A stretch of DNA of 64,000 nt from NCBI RefSeq assembly GCF_019396345.1, contig NZ_JAHKRM010000037.1, positions 62,001 to 126,000 of the forward strand, given 5' to 3'. The number at the start of each line of letters is the position of its first letter. The first letter of the stretch is position 1. Below the pieces are notes generated by a model. That model saw only the letters and a program-made list of their open reading frames with translations, had not been told where the DNA came from and ran no database searches. Positions 23,723 through 32,699 of this stretch are shown in pieces. This stretch comes from Nonomuraea guangzhouensis (GTDB taxonomy: Bacteria; Actinomycetota; Actinomycetes; Streptosporangiales; Streptosporangiaceae). The translations under genes were made by a program, and so were the position numbers.

Positions 23723-24973
23723 TTAACTTCCTGACGGGCGGCGGTAGAGCCACGTCAGCCGAGGTTCGAGCACCCACTTGAACACGGTGCGCGTCTCGGG
23801 CAGGCACAGCACGATCGCCAGGGCGAAACAGCTCGTACTGATCGCCAGCACTCCGAGCGGGCCGTGCAGCCAGGGCAGCTCCAGCCACCCCTGGTCCTTG
23901 GCGATGAGGACGGGGATGCCGTGGAGCAGGTAGCAGTAGAGGGTGCGGGTGCCGAGATCGGTGAACCAGGTCTCGCGCCTGGGCACCAGCGCCAGGACGG
24001 CGTAGGACATGGCCAGCCCGCAGATCAGCAGCCCGGTGCGTACACCGAGGCCCATCCACCAGGACAGGTCCAGGTCCTGGAAGCTGTGCTTGTAGTAGAA
24101 GGGCTTCAGCGGCGCCTTGGGCGCGATGAAGATCGACACCGCGGCGGCGCCGAGCACCACGAACACCGAGACGATCTTGATCCACCGGCGGTCGAGCAGG
24201 TCGAAGTGCTCGGGCTGCATCACGAGCCCGATGACGAAGAACGGCATCAGACCGAAGAAGCGGTCCATGCTGAAGTCACCGGAGATCTGCGAGAACCCGG
24301 CGAACAGGTAGATCGCGATCGCCACCGGGATCGGGTGTTTCATCCGCTTCCACACGGGGGTGGACAGGCGCCAGAACAGCAGCGCCAGCAGGTACCAGTT
24401 GATCCACGCGGGATCGATGATCGTGAGGCTCCACTTTTCGCCCAGGCCGAGCCGGACGAGCGCGTAGCCGACCTCCACGATGACGTACGGCACGACGAAG
24501 GTGTCGACCAGCTTGTTCGTCTTGGCGTTGGAGTTCCAGAAATTTCTGGACAGATAGCCGCTGATGAGCACGAACAGCGGCATGTGGAAGGTGTAGATGA
24601 AGATGTAGAGCGACCTGGCCGAGTCGGTGGACAGCGTCGGCACTAACGAGTGGCCGACGATCACGAACGCGATCAGGACGAACTTGACGTTGTCCAGGTA
24701 GGGATCGCGCTTGCGCTTGGGGGCCTCGGGCTGGGGCTCGGGGGCCGGCTCTGGCTCCGGTCGCTCCTGGTCCTCGTCCTGCTCCTGGTCCGTCTTGGAC
24801 GGGCCGACGCCGTGCGGATCCGTCTTCTCACTCCAGAAAGCCTCCTCCGGCAGTGGCCACTGAGCTCCTGTGCTCGCGGGGCCGGTGGCCTCATCGGCGT
24901 CACCCGTGTCGGGGGGCGTCGTGACCGGTGGGGAGTGCTTGGTGTCAGACACTACGGAGTCGCTCAGCTTCAC
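23723..24973 (-). CDS. Acyltransferase-3 family membrane O-acyltransferase
   Basis: A 416-residue protein. An unusual cytoplasmic N-terminal tail of about 80 residues is rich in Pro, Glu and Asp. It is followed by the acyltransferase-3 core: DPYLDNVKFVLIAFVIVGHSLVP, with the catalytic-type His in the first TM helix, then about ten membrane segments with TFHMPLFVLISGYLSRNFW. Family members acetylate or succinylate sugars of surface polysaccharides and lipids. It lies between the LCP ligase and a GT4 gene, so modification of the same glycan is likely. Confidence 0.88.
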   Translation of the reverse strand: MKLSDSVVSDTKHSPPVTTPPDTGDADEATGPASTGAQWPLPEEAFWSEKTDPHGVGPSKTDQEQDEDQERPEPEPAPEPQPEAPKRKRDPYLDNVKFVLIAFVIVGHSLVPTLSTDSARSLYIFIYTFHMPLFVLISGYLSRNFWNSNAKTNKLVDTFVVPYVIVEVGYALVRLGLGEKWSLTIIDPAWINWYLLALLFWRLSTPVWKRMKHPIPVAIAIYLFAGFSQISGDFSMDRFFGLMPFFVIGLVMQPEHFDLLDRRWIKIVSVFVVLGAAAVSIFIAPKAPLKPFYYKHSFQDLDLSWWMGLGVRTGLLICGLAMSYAVLALVPRRETWFTDLGTRTLYCYLLHGIPVLIAKDQGWLELPWLHGPLGVLAISTSCFALAIVLCLPETRTVFKWVLEPRLTWLYRRPSGS

Positions 24974-25127
24974 TCGGGGTCGGGGGAACGCGACAGGCAG
25001 CCCGCATGCACGCGTCCTTGACGAGTGAGACGAGCCGCGTCGCCGACCCGCTACACACTAGCCCGGCTACGAGGCTCCTGTCTCACTTGCGGTGTGAGAA
25101 CACCCGGTTACACAGGGAACTTGGAGG

Positions 25128-26765
25128 TCAGGTGCAGACGTTCTTCTGCTTGTCCGCCGAGATCGTGCTGTTGGTGACGCTGTCGGGCAACTTGGTGACC
25201 TTGACCGACTTGAAGTCCTCGCCGATGATCAGCTGGATCACGGGCGGGTTCGCCGTCGCGGGGGTCGTCGAGGGCACCGGCACCGGAGAGGTGTAGGTGG
25301 AGGTGGTCGTCGGCTTGAGCTTGCCCGCCGTCGGAGCCGGCTTGGGCTGCATGGCCTTGACCAGCACGTCGCTGTACGCGGCGCCGTCGGTGGCCTTCTT
25401 GGCGTAGCGGACCTGGGTGGTCGGCTGGCTCTTGCCGTCGGTGGCCAGGTAGTTGCCCACGCCCGTGACCTTGAAGCCTTCCTTGCTCAGCAGGTCGGCG
25501 ACCTCTTTGGCCTTGCCCTGCGTCGTCGTGCCGTTGAGCACCTGGACCTGGACCTGCTCCGGCTTGACGTTGATCTTGGGCGTGGAGGCGGCGGTCGACG
25601 CCGACGCCGCGGGTTCGGGCAGGTCGACGTCGCTCTTGATCGCGTTGAACAGATCGTTGGCGTCGGGCTGCTTCCAGATCACCCGGTTGGTGTCCTCCGG
25701 GTCCGGCTGCCACGGGATCGTGGTGAACTTGACCCCGCCCGCCGTCATCTTCTGCGCGCTGGTGGCGATCTCGATGAGCTGGGTGGTGTCGTTGGCCAGG
25801 TCCGGGTCCATCGTCACCGACTTGGCGGTGGCCTTGATGAAGTCCCTGAGCTTCCCGACATCGGTGAGCAGCTGGCTGCTGGTGGCCTTCTGCACGACCT
25901 TGCTCAGGAAGATCTGCTGGCGCTTGATCCGCTGGATGTCGCTGCCGTCACCGTAGTGGCGCAGCCGGACGTAGCCCAGCGCCTGCTCGCCGTTCAGGAG
26001 GCTCTTGCCCTTGGGTAGCGTCAGGTGGGAGTTCTTGTCGTTCACGCCGTTCGCCAGGCAGATCTGGATGCCGCCGAGCGCGTCGACGATGTTCTTGAAG
26101 CCGCTGAAGTCGACCTCGACGAAGTGGTCGACCCGGATGCCGGTGAGTGTCTCCAGCGTGGACATCGTGCAGGCGACGCCGCCCGAGCTGTACGCCGAGT
26201 TGATCATGTCGCGGCGCGGCGGCATCTCCTGCTTGGTGGTCTCGTTCTTGCACTTGGGGATCTGCACCATCGAGTCACGGGGGAAGCTGATGAGCCGCGC
26301 CTGGTCCCGGTTGGGCGAGATGTGCATCAGGATGATCGTGTCGGTGCGCTTGCCGCCCGCGTCGGCCGTCCTGGCGAGCTTCTGGCCGTATTGGGCGTTG
26401 CCCTTGCCCGCTCGGGTGTCGGAGCCGACCAGCAGCACGTTGAGCGCGCCGGTCTCCGGCGGCCGGGGGTTGATGATGTCCTTGTCGACGGGCCTCTGGT
26501 TGATGTTGCTGAAGGCGTCGCGGTAGAGCGTGTAGCCGGTCAGCGCGCCGGCGACCATGAGCGAGGTGGTCGCGATGCTGATCCAGGCCAGCACGCGCAT
26601 CTTGTTGCCACCACCGTCACCGCCGCCGCGATGGCCGCGGGGTGGCAGGTCTTCGGGGGGCGGGGGAGGGGGAGAGGATGCCGCCGCCCGGCGCGACATC
26701 CGGCTGCCGGGCTGTGTCGAGGCGACCCTGCGGTCCTGCACGGACACGCTCCACTGGTCACTCAT
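25128..26765 (-). CDS. LCP (LytR-CpsA-Psr) family wall-polymer ligase with LytR_C domain
   Basis: A 545-residue protein: a cytoplasmic tail with a polyproline run (residues 32-38), one TM helix (about 57-78), an LCP domain (LLVGSDTRAGKGNAQ, KRTDTIILMHI, SFPRDSMVQIP, INSAYSSGG, VRLRHYGDGSDIQRIKRQQ) and a LytR_C domain near 410-470 followed by a low-complexity Thr/Pro tail. The role is transfer of lipid-linked glycopolymers to peptidoglycan. It is the second LCP enzyme in the window, within a glycan operon that also carries an acyltransferase and a GT-C enzyme, so its substrate is probably that operon's polymer. Confidence 0.9.
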   Translation of the reverse strand: MSDQWSVSVQDRRVASTQPGSRMSRRAAASSPPPPPPEDLPPRGHRGGGDGGGNKMRVLAWISIATTSLMVAGALTGYTLYRDAFSNINQRPVDKDIINPRPPETGALNVLLVGSDTRAGKGNAQYGQKLARTADAGGKRTDTIILMHISPNRDQARLISFPRDSMVQIPKCKNETTKQEMPPRRDMINSAYSSGGVACTMSTLETLTGIRVDHFVEVDFSGFKNIVDALGGIQICLANGVNDKNSHLTLPKGKSLLNGEQALGYVRLRHYGDGSDIQRIKRQQIFLSKVVQKATSSQLLTDVGKLRDFIKATAKSVTMDPDLANDTTQLIEIATSAQKMTAGGVKFTTIPWQPDPEDTNRVIWKQPDANDLFNAIKSDVDLPEPAASASTAASTPKINVKPEQVQVQVLNGTTTQGKAKEVADLLSKEGFKVTGVGNYLATDGKSQPTTQVRYAKKATDGAAYSDVLVKAMQPKPAPTAGKLKPTTTSTYTSPVPVPSTTPATANPPVIQLIIGEDFKSVKVTKLPDSVTNSTISADKQKNVCT

Positions 26766-26937
26766 GCGCCCCCTCGCCTGGTCCGGTTGGCTCGGTCATT
26801 CTGCGCCACGAGACTAGGTCACGGACGGCGTACCCGCAGCCATGACGAAGAGAATCGACCGTGACCCGGACGTGATGTTACCGCGCAAAAGCATACTCAG
26901 ACCTGGACATTTAGCGGAATATTCATCGTCAAACTCT

Positions 26938-28368
26938 TTACGGAGAGCGCGGGCCGACGCGGGTGGCCAGAGCCGCTGCCAGGCAGGCCAGGGGCACGGC
27001 CGGCAGGACGTACCGGTAGTCGAACTCCGCCACGGCCGGCGGTACGACCAGCAGCAGCACCGCCGTTGACCAGGGCAGCAACCACGGGGGCGGCTCGTCG
27101 GTCAGGACCGCGAGCCGGCGCCCGCCGGACAGCCGCCGCCTGATCGCCAGAGCGGGCGGGACGAGCAGGACGGCCAGCAGCACGGTGCCCGGCAGACGCC
27201 CGACATCCTGGTAGGCGCGCATCCAGCCGGCGTACGGCTCGACGACCTCGGTGCCGATCGGTCCCTGCTCGTAACGCTTGCCCAGGTCGACGCCGAGCTG
27301 CGCGGCCCACCGGCCCGGAGGCTGCGGCGAGACCGCGGGGAACTCGTAGTAGTCGTAGATCTCGTGGTCGGGGTAGACCGGGCGGCCCCAGACGAACGAA
27401 CGGCCCAGCTCCGACAGCACGGAGGCGGCGTAGTCGAGCGGCTGCTTCCGGATGGCCAGCGAGGCGAACCGGCCCGCCAGCTCGTCGTTCTCCTCGGTGA
27501 ACGTGATGTCGGGTAGCGCGACGAGCGGGGAGTCCTTGGCCCAGATGTACTCCTGCGAGGGCGGACGCCGCTCGGGCGGCCGGGGGTCGCAGAGCACCTT
27601 GAGGTCCGGCGGGGGCTCCATCTTCGCGCAGTCGGCGAACGACATCGTGCGGGCGTAGAGGAACGCGCCGTTCGCCCCGACGATGCCGACGCGGTGGTAG
27701 GTGGCGTAGAACCAGCCCCCGTACGCGATGACCGGCGCCAGCGCGGCCACCACCACGAGCCCGGCGAGCCCCACCCGCCTGCGCAGCAGGAACCAGGCCG
27801 CCGCGACCACGATCAGCGGCTGGCCGACGGTCCTGGTGAGCGTGGCGGCGGCCAGCAGCAGCCCGACGGCGATCACCACGGGCCGGTCGGCCAGGGTGAG
27901 CGCGATCGCGGCGACGACCAGGAACATGAAGAGCGCGTCCGAGACGAGCAGGTGCTCCAGCTCGATCTGGTAGGCGTCCAGCAGCACCGGCACCGTGGCC
28001 AGCGTCGCCGCCCATCTGGGCGCGCGGCGTGCGCACCAGTAGACCAGCACGCCGGTGGCCAGGCCGAGCAGGTGCTGTGCGGCGGTGATCGCGCCGAAGG
28101 AGTGGAACGGTTCGAGCGCCTTCATGAAGGCCGAGTAGCCGGCGGGGCGCACCAGGTCGGGGCGGGGGTGGAAGACGGTGACGACGTAGGTGTAGGAGTC
28201 GGGGAACCACAGGGCCGGGCGGTAGCCGAGCATCGTGACGACCCGCAGCGCGGCGCCCAGGGTCAGGACCGCCAGGAACCAGCCGTGCCGCCGCGCCAGT
28301 GCGGCCGCCCGGGCAGGGCTGGGCCTGGGTCTGGGCTCGGGCTCGCCGACGAGCGTCGTCTCCTCCAC
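26938..28368 (-). CDS. GT-C fold membrane glycosyltransferase
   Basis: A 476-residue polytopic protein with ten or more hydrophobic segments. The first external loop has ALWFPDSYTYVVTVFHPRPDLVRPAGYSAFM; the Asp in the DSYTY element corresponds to the catalytic Asp after TM1 in GT-C enzymes that use polyprenyl-phosphate sugars. GTG 28368 is chosen for its GGGAGG 8 bases upstream; the open frame reaches 28617, but the upstream part is Arg/Pro-rich shadow. It is divergent from a second GT-C gene at 28620. A polyprenyl-phosphate sugar synthase-like GT2 at 30707 could supply its donor. Confidence 0.78.
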   Translation of the reverse strand: MEETTLVGEPEPRPRPSPARAAALARRHGWFLAVLTLGAALRVVTMLGYRPALWFPDSYTYVVTVFHPRPDLVRPAGYSAFMKALEPFHSFGAITAAQHLLGLATGVLVYWCARRAPRWAATLATVPVLLDAYQIELEHLLVSDALFMFLVVAAIALTLADRPVVIAVGLLLAAATLTRTVGQPLIVVAAAWFLLRRRVGLAGLVVVAALAPVIAYGGWFYATYHRVGIVGANGAFLYARTMSFADCAKMEPPPDLKVLCDPRPPERRPPSQEYIWAKDSPLVALPDITFTEENDELAGRFASLAIRKQPLDYAASVLSELGRSFVWGRPVYPDHEIYDYYEFPAVSPQPPGRWAAQLGVDLGKRYEQGPIGTEVVEPYAGWMRAYQDVGRLPGTVLLAVLLVPPALAIRRRLSGGRRLAVLTDEPPPWLLPWSTAVLLLVVPPAVAEFDYRYVLPAVPLACLAAALATRVGPRSP

Positions 28369-28619
28369 TCGTGCGTCCTCCCGCTTCACCGGCACGTCGC
28401 GTACGCTACCCGCGTTTCGCGTGATCCCGCGTAACCGCCGACCCGGAGCGCGCTGCCCGGGCTGTGGGCCCGCAGGATCACTGCGTTGCCTGCCCTGGGC
28501 CGCTTCGGGGTCGTCGCGCCGGCCGGGCTGAGGGCCCTTGGGGGCATCGCGCCGTTTCGGGCCGAAGGTGCTGTGGGATCGTCGCGCTGTCCGTGGGTTG
28601 GATACGCTCGCGATCACCG
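28369..28619. promoter_or_regulatory. Divergent intergenic region between two GT-C genes
   Basis: This 251-base spacer must hold promoters for both the minus-strand (26938-28368) and plus-strand (28620-32699) glycan operons. It contains GC-rich near-repeats (GGCCGCTTCGGG at 28497-28508 and GCCGTTTCGGGCC at 28550-28562). I could not assign confident -35/-10 pairs or an operator. No gene is supported inside it. Confidence 0.35.
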
Positions 28620-30647
28620 ATGGGAATCGCCTGGCTGGACCGGACGCGTAGGCCGTCGGCGGGTCGGGTGCTCGCCGTGGTCTCGGTGCTGCCTGCCCTG
28701 GTCGTGGCCGGTTGGCTGCTCGCCGCGCTGCCGCTGCTGCTGGCCGGGTGGTATCGGCCGATGCCGGCGCTGGTGCTCGGGGCGGTGGTGATCGGGGGGC
28801 TCTGCTGGTTCGCTCTCCGCCGGTCGCTCAAGGTGGTCGAAGGGGCGACCGGGCGGCAGGTCGGCGCGGTCGTCGCCGTCGCGGTCGGGTCCGGTGTGTT
28901 CAACGCGATCATGCACAGCGAGCAGCTGATCGTCAGGCGTGACCCCGCCACGTACGCCCAGTACGCCACCTGGCTGGCCGGACACGGCTCGCTGCCGATC
29001 CCCGCGCAGGCGGAGGCGTTCGGCGGGGCCGATCCGGCGCTCATGTTCGAGAGCGTCGGGTTCTACGACGTCGACGGGTCGGTGGTGCCGCAGTTCATGC
29101 CGGGACCGCCGCTGCTGTTCGCCGTGGGTGACTGGCTCGGCGGGCTGCTGCTGACACCGGCCGTGCTCGGGGTGCTGGCCGTGCTCACGCTGGCGGGGGT
29201 GGTGGGCCGGCTGGTCGGCGGGCGCTGGGCGCCGGTGGCGGCGCTGGCCTTCGCGGTGAGCCTGCCGATCCTCTACACCTCACGGACCACCTTCAGCGAG
29301 ATCCCCTCGCTGATCCTGCTGTTCGGCGGCCTGGCCCTGGTCCACGACGCCCTCTCCCGCGGGAGCGTCCAGCGCTGGGAGGGGGCGCTGGCCGGGCTGG
29401 TGTTCGGGCTGGCCGTGCTGGTCAGGATCGATGGGCTGCGTGACGTGCTGCCGGTCCTGGCCTTCGCCGGGGCGCTGATCGCCTGGCGGCGCCTCGGCAG
29501 CCCCCAGGGGGCGCTCGGGCCGCCGCTCCTGCTCGGGCTCGCGGTCGGCGCCGGGTTGGGGCTGCTGGCGGCGTACGTACTTGCGCGGCCGTATCTGTCC
29601 TATCTGTCCAGGTCGGTCAATCCGCTGCTGCTCATCTGCGCCGCCGTTCTCCTCCTCACCCTGGCCGGTACGCTCGCCGCCCCCCGGCTGGCCCGGATCC
29701 GGATACCCAGGTGGCTTCCGGACGTGGGGGCCGGGCTGGTGGTGCTGGTCATGGTCGGCCTGGCCGTGCGGCCGTGGCTGCAGACCGTGCGACGGGTGGC
29801 CACGACGTCGGAGGACGTGCTCACCGCCAAGTTCATCGAACAGACGCAGAAAGCCAACGGCATGCCCGTCGACGGGACCCGGCTCTACACGGAGCTGTCC
29901 CTGCACTGGGTGAGCTGGTACGTCGGCCTCCCCGTGATCGTCCTCGCCACGATCGCGGCGGCGGTGCTGGTGCGGGGGCTGCTCAGGAACGGTTCCCCGG
30001 CCGAATGGCTGCTGCCGCTGGCCGTCATCGGCTGGACCACGGTGACCACGCTGCTGCGCCCGGAGATCACCCCCGACCAGCCGTGGGCCGCCCGCCGCCT
30101 GGTCCCGGTGGTGATCCCGGGGCTGATCCTGCTGGCGGTCTGGGGCCTGGAGTGGGTGCGCAACCAGGCCATCCTCCGCAAGTACGGCCGATGGATCACC
30201 GCCGTGGGCACCGTGCTCATCCTGGTGCCCCCGGTCATCACGTCGATCGGGATCGCGTTCACCCCGGTGGGGCGGGGCGAGCGGGCGGCGGTCGAGGCGA
30301 TGTGCGCGAAGATCCCGCCGAACGCCTCGGTGCTGATCGTCGAGCGGGTGACGGGCAACCGGTTCACCCAGCTCGTCCGCGGCATGTGCGGCCGACCGGC
30401 GGCGCAGGTCCGCGCCGTGTCCAATCCGGATACGGCGGACGAAGCCGACGTGCGCCGCATGATCGCTCGGGTTCGCGCCGCCGGCCGCGTTCCGGTCGTG
30501 CTGGCCGCCGAGGAGGGGCAGGTGGCCGCGTACGGCCCGAAGACGCAGGTCATGGCCCTGGTGACCCGGCAGGACGAGCGGTCCCTCGTCGACGCGCCGA
30601 ACGGCACCTGGTCGCTCCGGATCAACGTGTGGATGGCCGTCGGCTGA
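28620..30647 (+). CDS. Large GT-C type membrane glycosyltransferase (PMT/ArnT-like)
   Basis: A 675-residue polytopic protein with about 13 hydrophobic segments. The loop after the third segment reads LIVRRDPATYAQYATWLAGH; an Asp at this position fits the catalytic Asp of GT-C enzymes. A soluble C-terminal part of about 140 residues follows. ATG 28620 opens into the first amphipathic segment. It heads a plus-strand operon with a GT2 and a GT4 enzyme. Transfer of a polyprenyl-linked sugar to an extracytoplasmic acceptor is the likely role; the acceptor is unknown. Confidence 0.75.
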   Translation: MGIAWLDRTRRPSAGRVLAVVSVLPALVVAGWLLAALPLLLAGWYRPMPALVLGAVVIGGLCWFALRRSLKVVEGATGRQVGAVVAVAVGSGVFNAIMHSEQLIVRRDPATYAQYATWLAGHGSLPIPAQAEAFGGADPALMFESVGFYDVDGSVVPQFMPGPPLLFAVGDWLGGLLLTPAVLGVLAVLTLAGVVGRLVGGRWAPVAALAFAVSLPILYTSRTTFSEIPSLILLFGGLALVHDALSRGSVQRWEGALAGLVFGLAVLVRIDGLRDVLPVLAFAGALIAWRRLGSPQGALGPPLLLGLAVGAGLGLLAAYVLARPYLSYLSRSVNPLLLICAAVLLLTLAGTLAAPRLARIRIPRWLPDVGAGLVVLVMVGLAVRPWLQTVRRVATTSEDVLTAKFIEQTQKANGMPVDGTRLYTELSLHWVSWYVGLPVIVLATIAAAVLVRGLLRNGSPAEWLLPLAVIGWTTVTTLLRPEITPDQPWAARRLVPVVIPGLILLAVWGLEWVRNQAILRKYGRWITAVGTVLILVPPVITSIGIAFTPVGRGERAAVEAMCAKIPPNASVLIVERVTGNRFTQLVRGMCGRPAAQVRAVSNPDTADEADVRRMIARVRAAGRVPVVLAAEEGQVAAYGPKTQVMALVTRQDERSLVDAPNGTWSLRINVWMAVG

Positions 30648-30706
30648 CCGCGTCGCCGACGGCAGGTGGACTCGGTTCCCGGCTGGGCAGAGTACCCTCG
30701 ACGCAC

Positions 30707-31636
30707 GTGAGCACGCCTGAGACCCCCCAGAGTGGATACGCCGTGGAAGAAGCGCCATACGTCACGATCGTCCTGCCCTGCTACAACGAGCAGGACCACG
30801 TCATCGACGAGGTCGAGCGGATCACCAAGGCGATGGACTCCAGCGGCTATACCTATGAGCTGGTGGCGGTCGACGACTGTTCCACCGACGAGACGCTGGC
30901 CAGGCTGCATGAGGCCGCGCCCCGGTTCGACAATCTGCGGATCCGCGCGTTCCATCGCAACGGCGGGGCGGGCACCGTGCGCCGCATCGGCTCGCAGGAG
31001 GCCAGAGGCGAGATCGTCGTCTGGACCGACGCCGACATGACCTACCCCAACGAGCGGATCCCCGAGCTGGTCCAGATCCTGGAGAAGGACGCGACCGTCG
31101 ACATGGTCGTCGGCGCCCGCACGTCCGAGGAGGGGTCGCACAAGCTGCTGCGCGTCCCGGCCAAGTGGGTGATCCGCAAGGTGGCGGAGCAGCTCGCCGG
31201 GCAGAAGATCCCCGACCTCAACTCCGGGTTGCGCGCGTTCCGCAGGACGGTGGCCAAGCCCTACCTGCGGCTGCTGCCGCCCGGGTTCTCCTGCGTCACG
31301 ACGATCACGCTGTCGTTCCTGTCGAACCAGCACGACGTCTACTACCTGCCGATCGGCTACGCCAAGCGGGCGGGCAAGTCGAAGTTCAGCTTCGTGTCCG
31401 ACGCCTACCGCTACATCCTGCAGGTGCTGCGGATGATCATGTACTTCAACCCGCTCAAGGTGCTCATGCCGCCCGCGTTGTGGCTGGTGGGGATCGGGTT
31501 CGTCAAGGGGATCTGGGACATGATCCAGCACCCGTTCTACTTCCCGGCCAACACCGTCATGATCTTCCTGTCGGGGCTGCTCATCGGATCCGTGGCACTG
31601 CTGGCCGACCTGATCGTGCGCTCGCGGGGCGAATAG
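30707..31636 (+). CDS. GT2 polyprenyl-phosphate sugar synthase-like (DPM1-like)
   Basis: A 309-residue enzyme. YVTIVLPCYNEQDHVIDEVERI starts the GT-A fold; VDDCSTDET and WTDADMTYPNERIPELV are the metal and nucleotide sites seen in dolichol/polyprenyl-phosphate mannose or glucose synthases. GAGTVRRIGSQEA replaces the usual GKGxAxRxG element. Two C-terminal hydrophobic segments anchor it in the membrane. It probably makes a polyprenyl-phosphate sugar used by the two GT-C enzymes next door (inference). GTG 30707 is chosen because the preceding frame is shadow of the GT-C gene; the next gene begins 1 base after its stop. Confidence 0.85.
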   Translation: MSTPETPQSGYAVEEAPYVTIVLPCYNEQDHVIDEVERITKAMDSSGYTYELVAVDDCSTDETLARLHEAAPRFDNLRIRAFHRNGGAGTVRRIGSQEARGEIVVWTDADMTYPNERIPELVQILEKDATVDMVVGARTSEEGSHKLLRVPAKWVIRKVAEQLAGQKIPDLNSGLRAFRRTVAKPYLRLLPPGFSCVTTITLSFLSNQHDVYYLPIGYAKRAGKSKFSFVSDAYRYILQVLRMIMYFNPLKVLMPPALWLVGIGFVKGIWDMIQHPFYFPANTVMIFLSGLLIGSVALLADLIVRSRGE

Positions 31637-31637
31637 C

Positions 31638-32699
31638 GTGCGCATCGCCATCATCGGCCCCACCTACCCGTACAAGGGGGGCGGGGCGCAGCACACCACC
31701 GAGCTGGCACACCGGCTGACGGCGCTCGGCCACGACGTGGTGATCGAGTCGTGGCGGGCCCAATACCCGGCGTTCCTCTACCCGGGCCAGCAGACGATCT
31801 CCGCACCCGAGGGCACCCCCTACCCCAAGACGCTGCGCCGGCTCGACTGGCGCAACCCCGGCGGCTGGGTGGCGTGCGGACGCCGGCTGCGCTCGGCCGA
31901 CCTGGTGATCCTGGCCGTCCTGAGCCCGGTGCAGGTCCCGGCCTATCTCGGCATCCTGTACGGCCTGGGCAGGAAGGCCAAGACGGTCGCCCTGTGCCAC
32001 AACGTGCTGCCGCATGAGCGCAAGCCGTACGACAGGCCGTTGATGAAGACGCTGCTCAACCGGGTCGACGCGGTGCTGACCCACTCCGACGAGCAGGCGG
32101 CGCTGGCGGCCTCCCTGAGTGACCGGCCGGTGAGTGTGGCCGGGCTGCCGCCGCACCTGCCGTCCACGACCGGGGAGCGCTCCGCCGAGGTGCACGGGCG
32201 GCTGCTGTTCTTCGGCATGGTCCGGCCGTACAAGGGGCTCGACCTGCTGATGCGTGCCCTGCCGGAGGGGGTCGGGCTGACCGTGGCGGGGGAGTTCTGG
32301 GGTGGGCTCGACGGCACCCGGGCATTGATCGATGAGCTGGGCATCGCGGACCGGGTGGAGCTGCGGCCCGGTTACGTGGCCGCCGAGGACGTGCCGAAGT
32401 TGTTCGCCGCCGCCGACGCGCTCGTCCTGCCGTACCGTAGCGCGACCGCCAGCCAGAACGTCTGGCTGGCCCACGAGCACGGCGTGCCGGTGATCGCGAC
32501 CCGCGTCGGCGCGCTCGCCGACCACGTGACGGACGGCGTCGACGGGCTGCTGGTCGAGCCGGACGACGTCGAGGTGCTCAACCGGGCGATCAAGCGGTTC
32601 TACGCGCCGGGTGAGCCCGAACGGTTGCGGTCGGGCGTCAAGGCGGTCGATCCGGAGCCGTTCTGGTCGGCGTATTCGGCGGTGCTCCTCGACGCCTGA
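31638..32699 (+). CDS. GT4-family glycosyltransferase
   Basis: A 353-residue GT-B enzyme. The start MRIAIIGPTYPYKGGGAQHTTEL carries the acceptor-side glycine loop. RLLFFGMVRPYKGLDLLMRAL opens the donor domain, and FAAADALVLPYRSATASQNVWLAHEHGVPVIAT is the sugar-nucleotide site, although the usual second Glu of E-x7-E is not obvious (SATASQN). It is coupled to the preceding GT2 gene by a 1-base gap. Its last 100 bases overlap the converging flippase-like gene. Confidence 0.87.
   Translation: MRIAIIGPTYPYKGGGAQHTTELAHRLTALGHDVVIESWRAQYPAFLYPGQQTISAPEGTPYPKTLRRLDWRNPGGWVACGRRLRSADLVILAVLSPVQVPAYLGILYGLGRKAKTVALCHNVLPHERKPYDRPLMKTLLNRVDAVLTHSDEQAALAASLSDRPVSVAGLPPHLPSTTGERSAEVHGRLLFFGMVRPYKGLDLLMRALPEGVGLTVAGEFWGGLDGTRALIDELGIADRVELRPGYVAAEDVPKLFAAADALVLPYRSATASQNVWLAHEHGVPVIATRVGALADHVTDGVDGLLVEPDDVEVLNRAIKRFYAPGEPERLRSGVKAVDPEPFWSAYSAVLLDA

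Noticed and set aside
25081..25099. Small inverted repeat TCTCAC/GTGAGA after the second LCP gene
   Set aside because: Only six pairs and no T-run; too weak to call a terminator.
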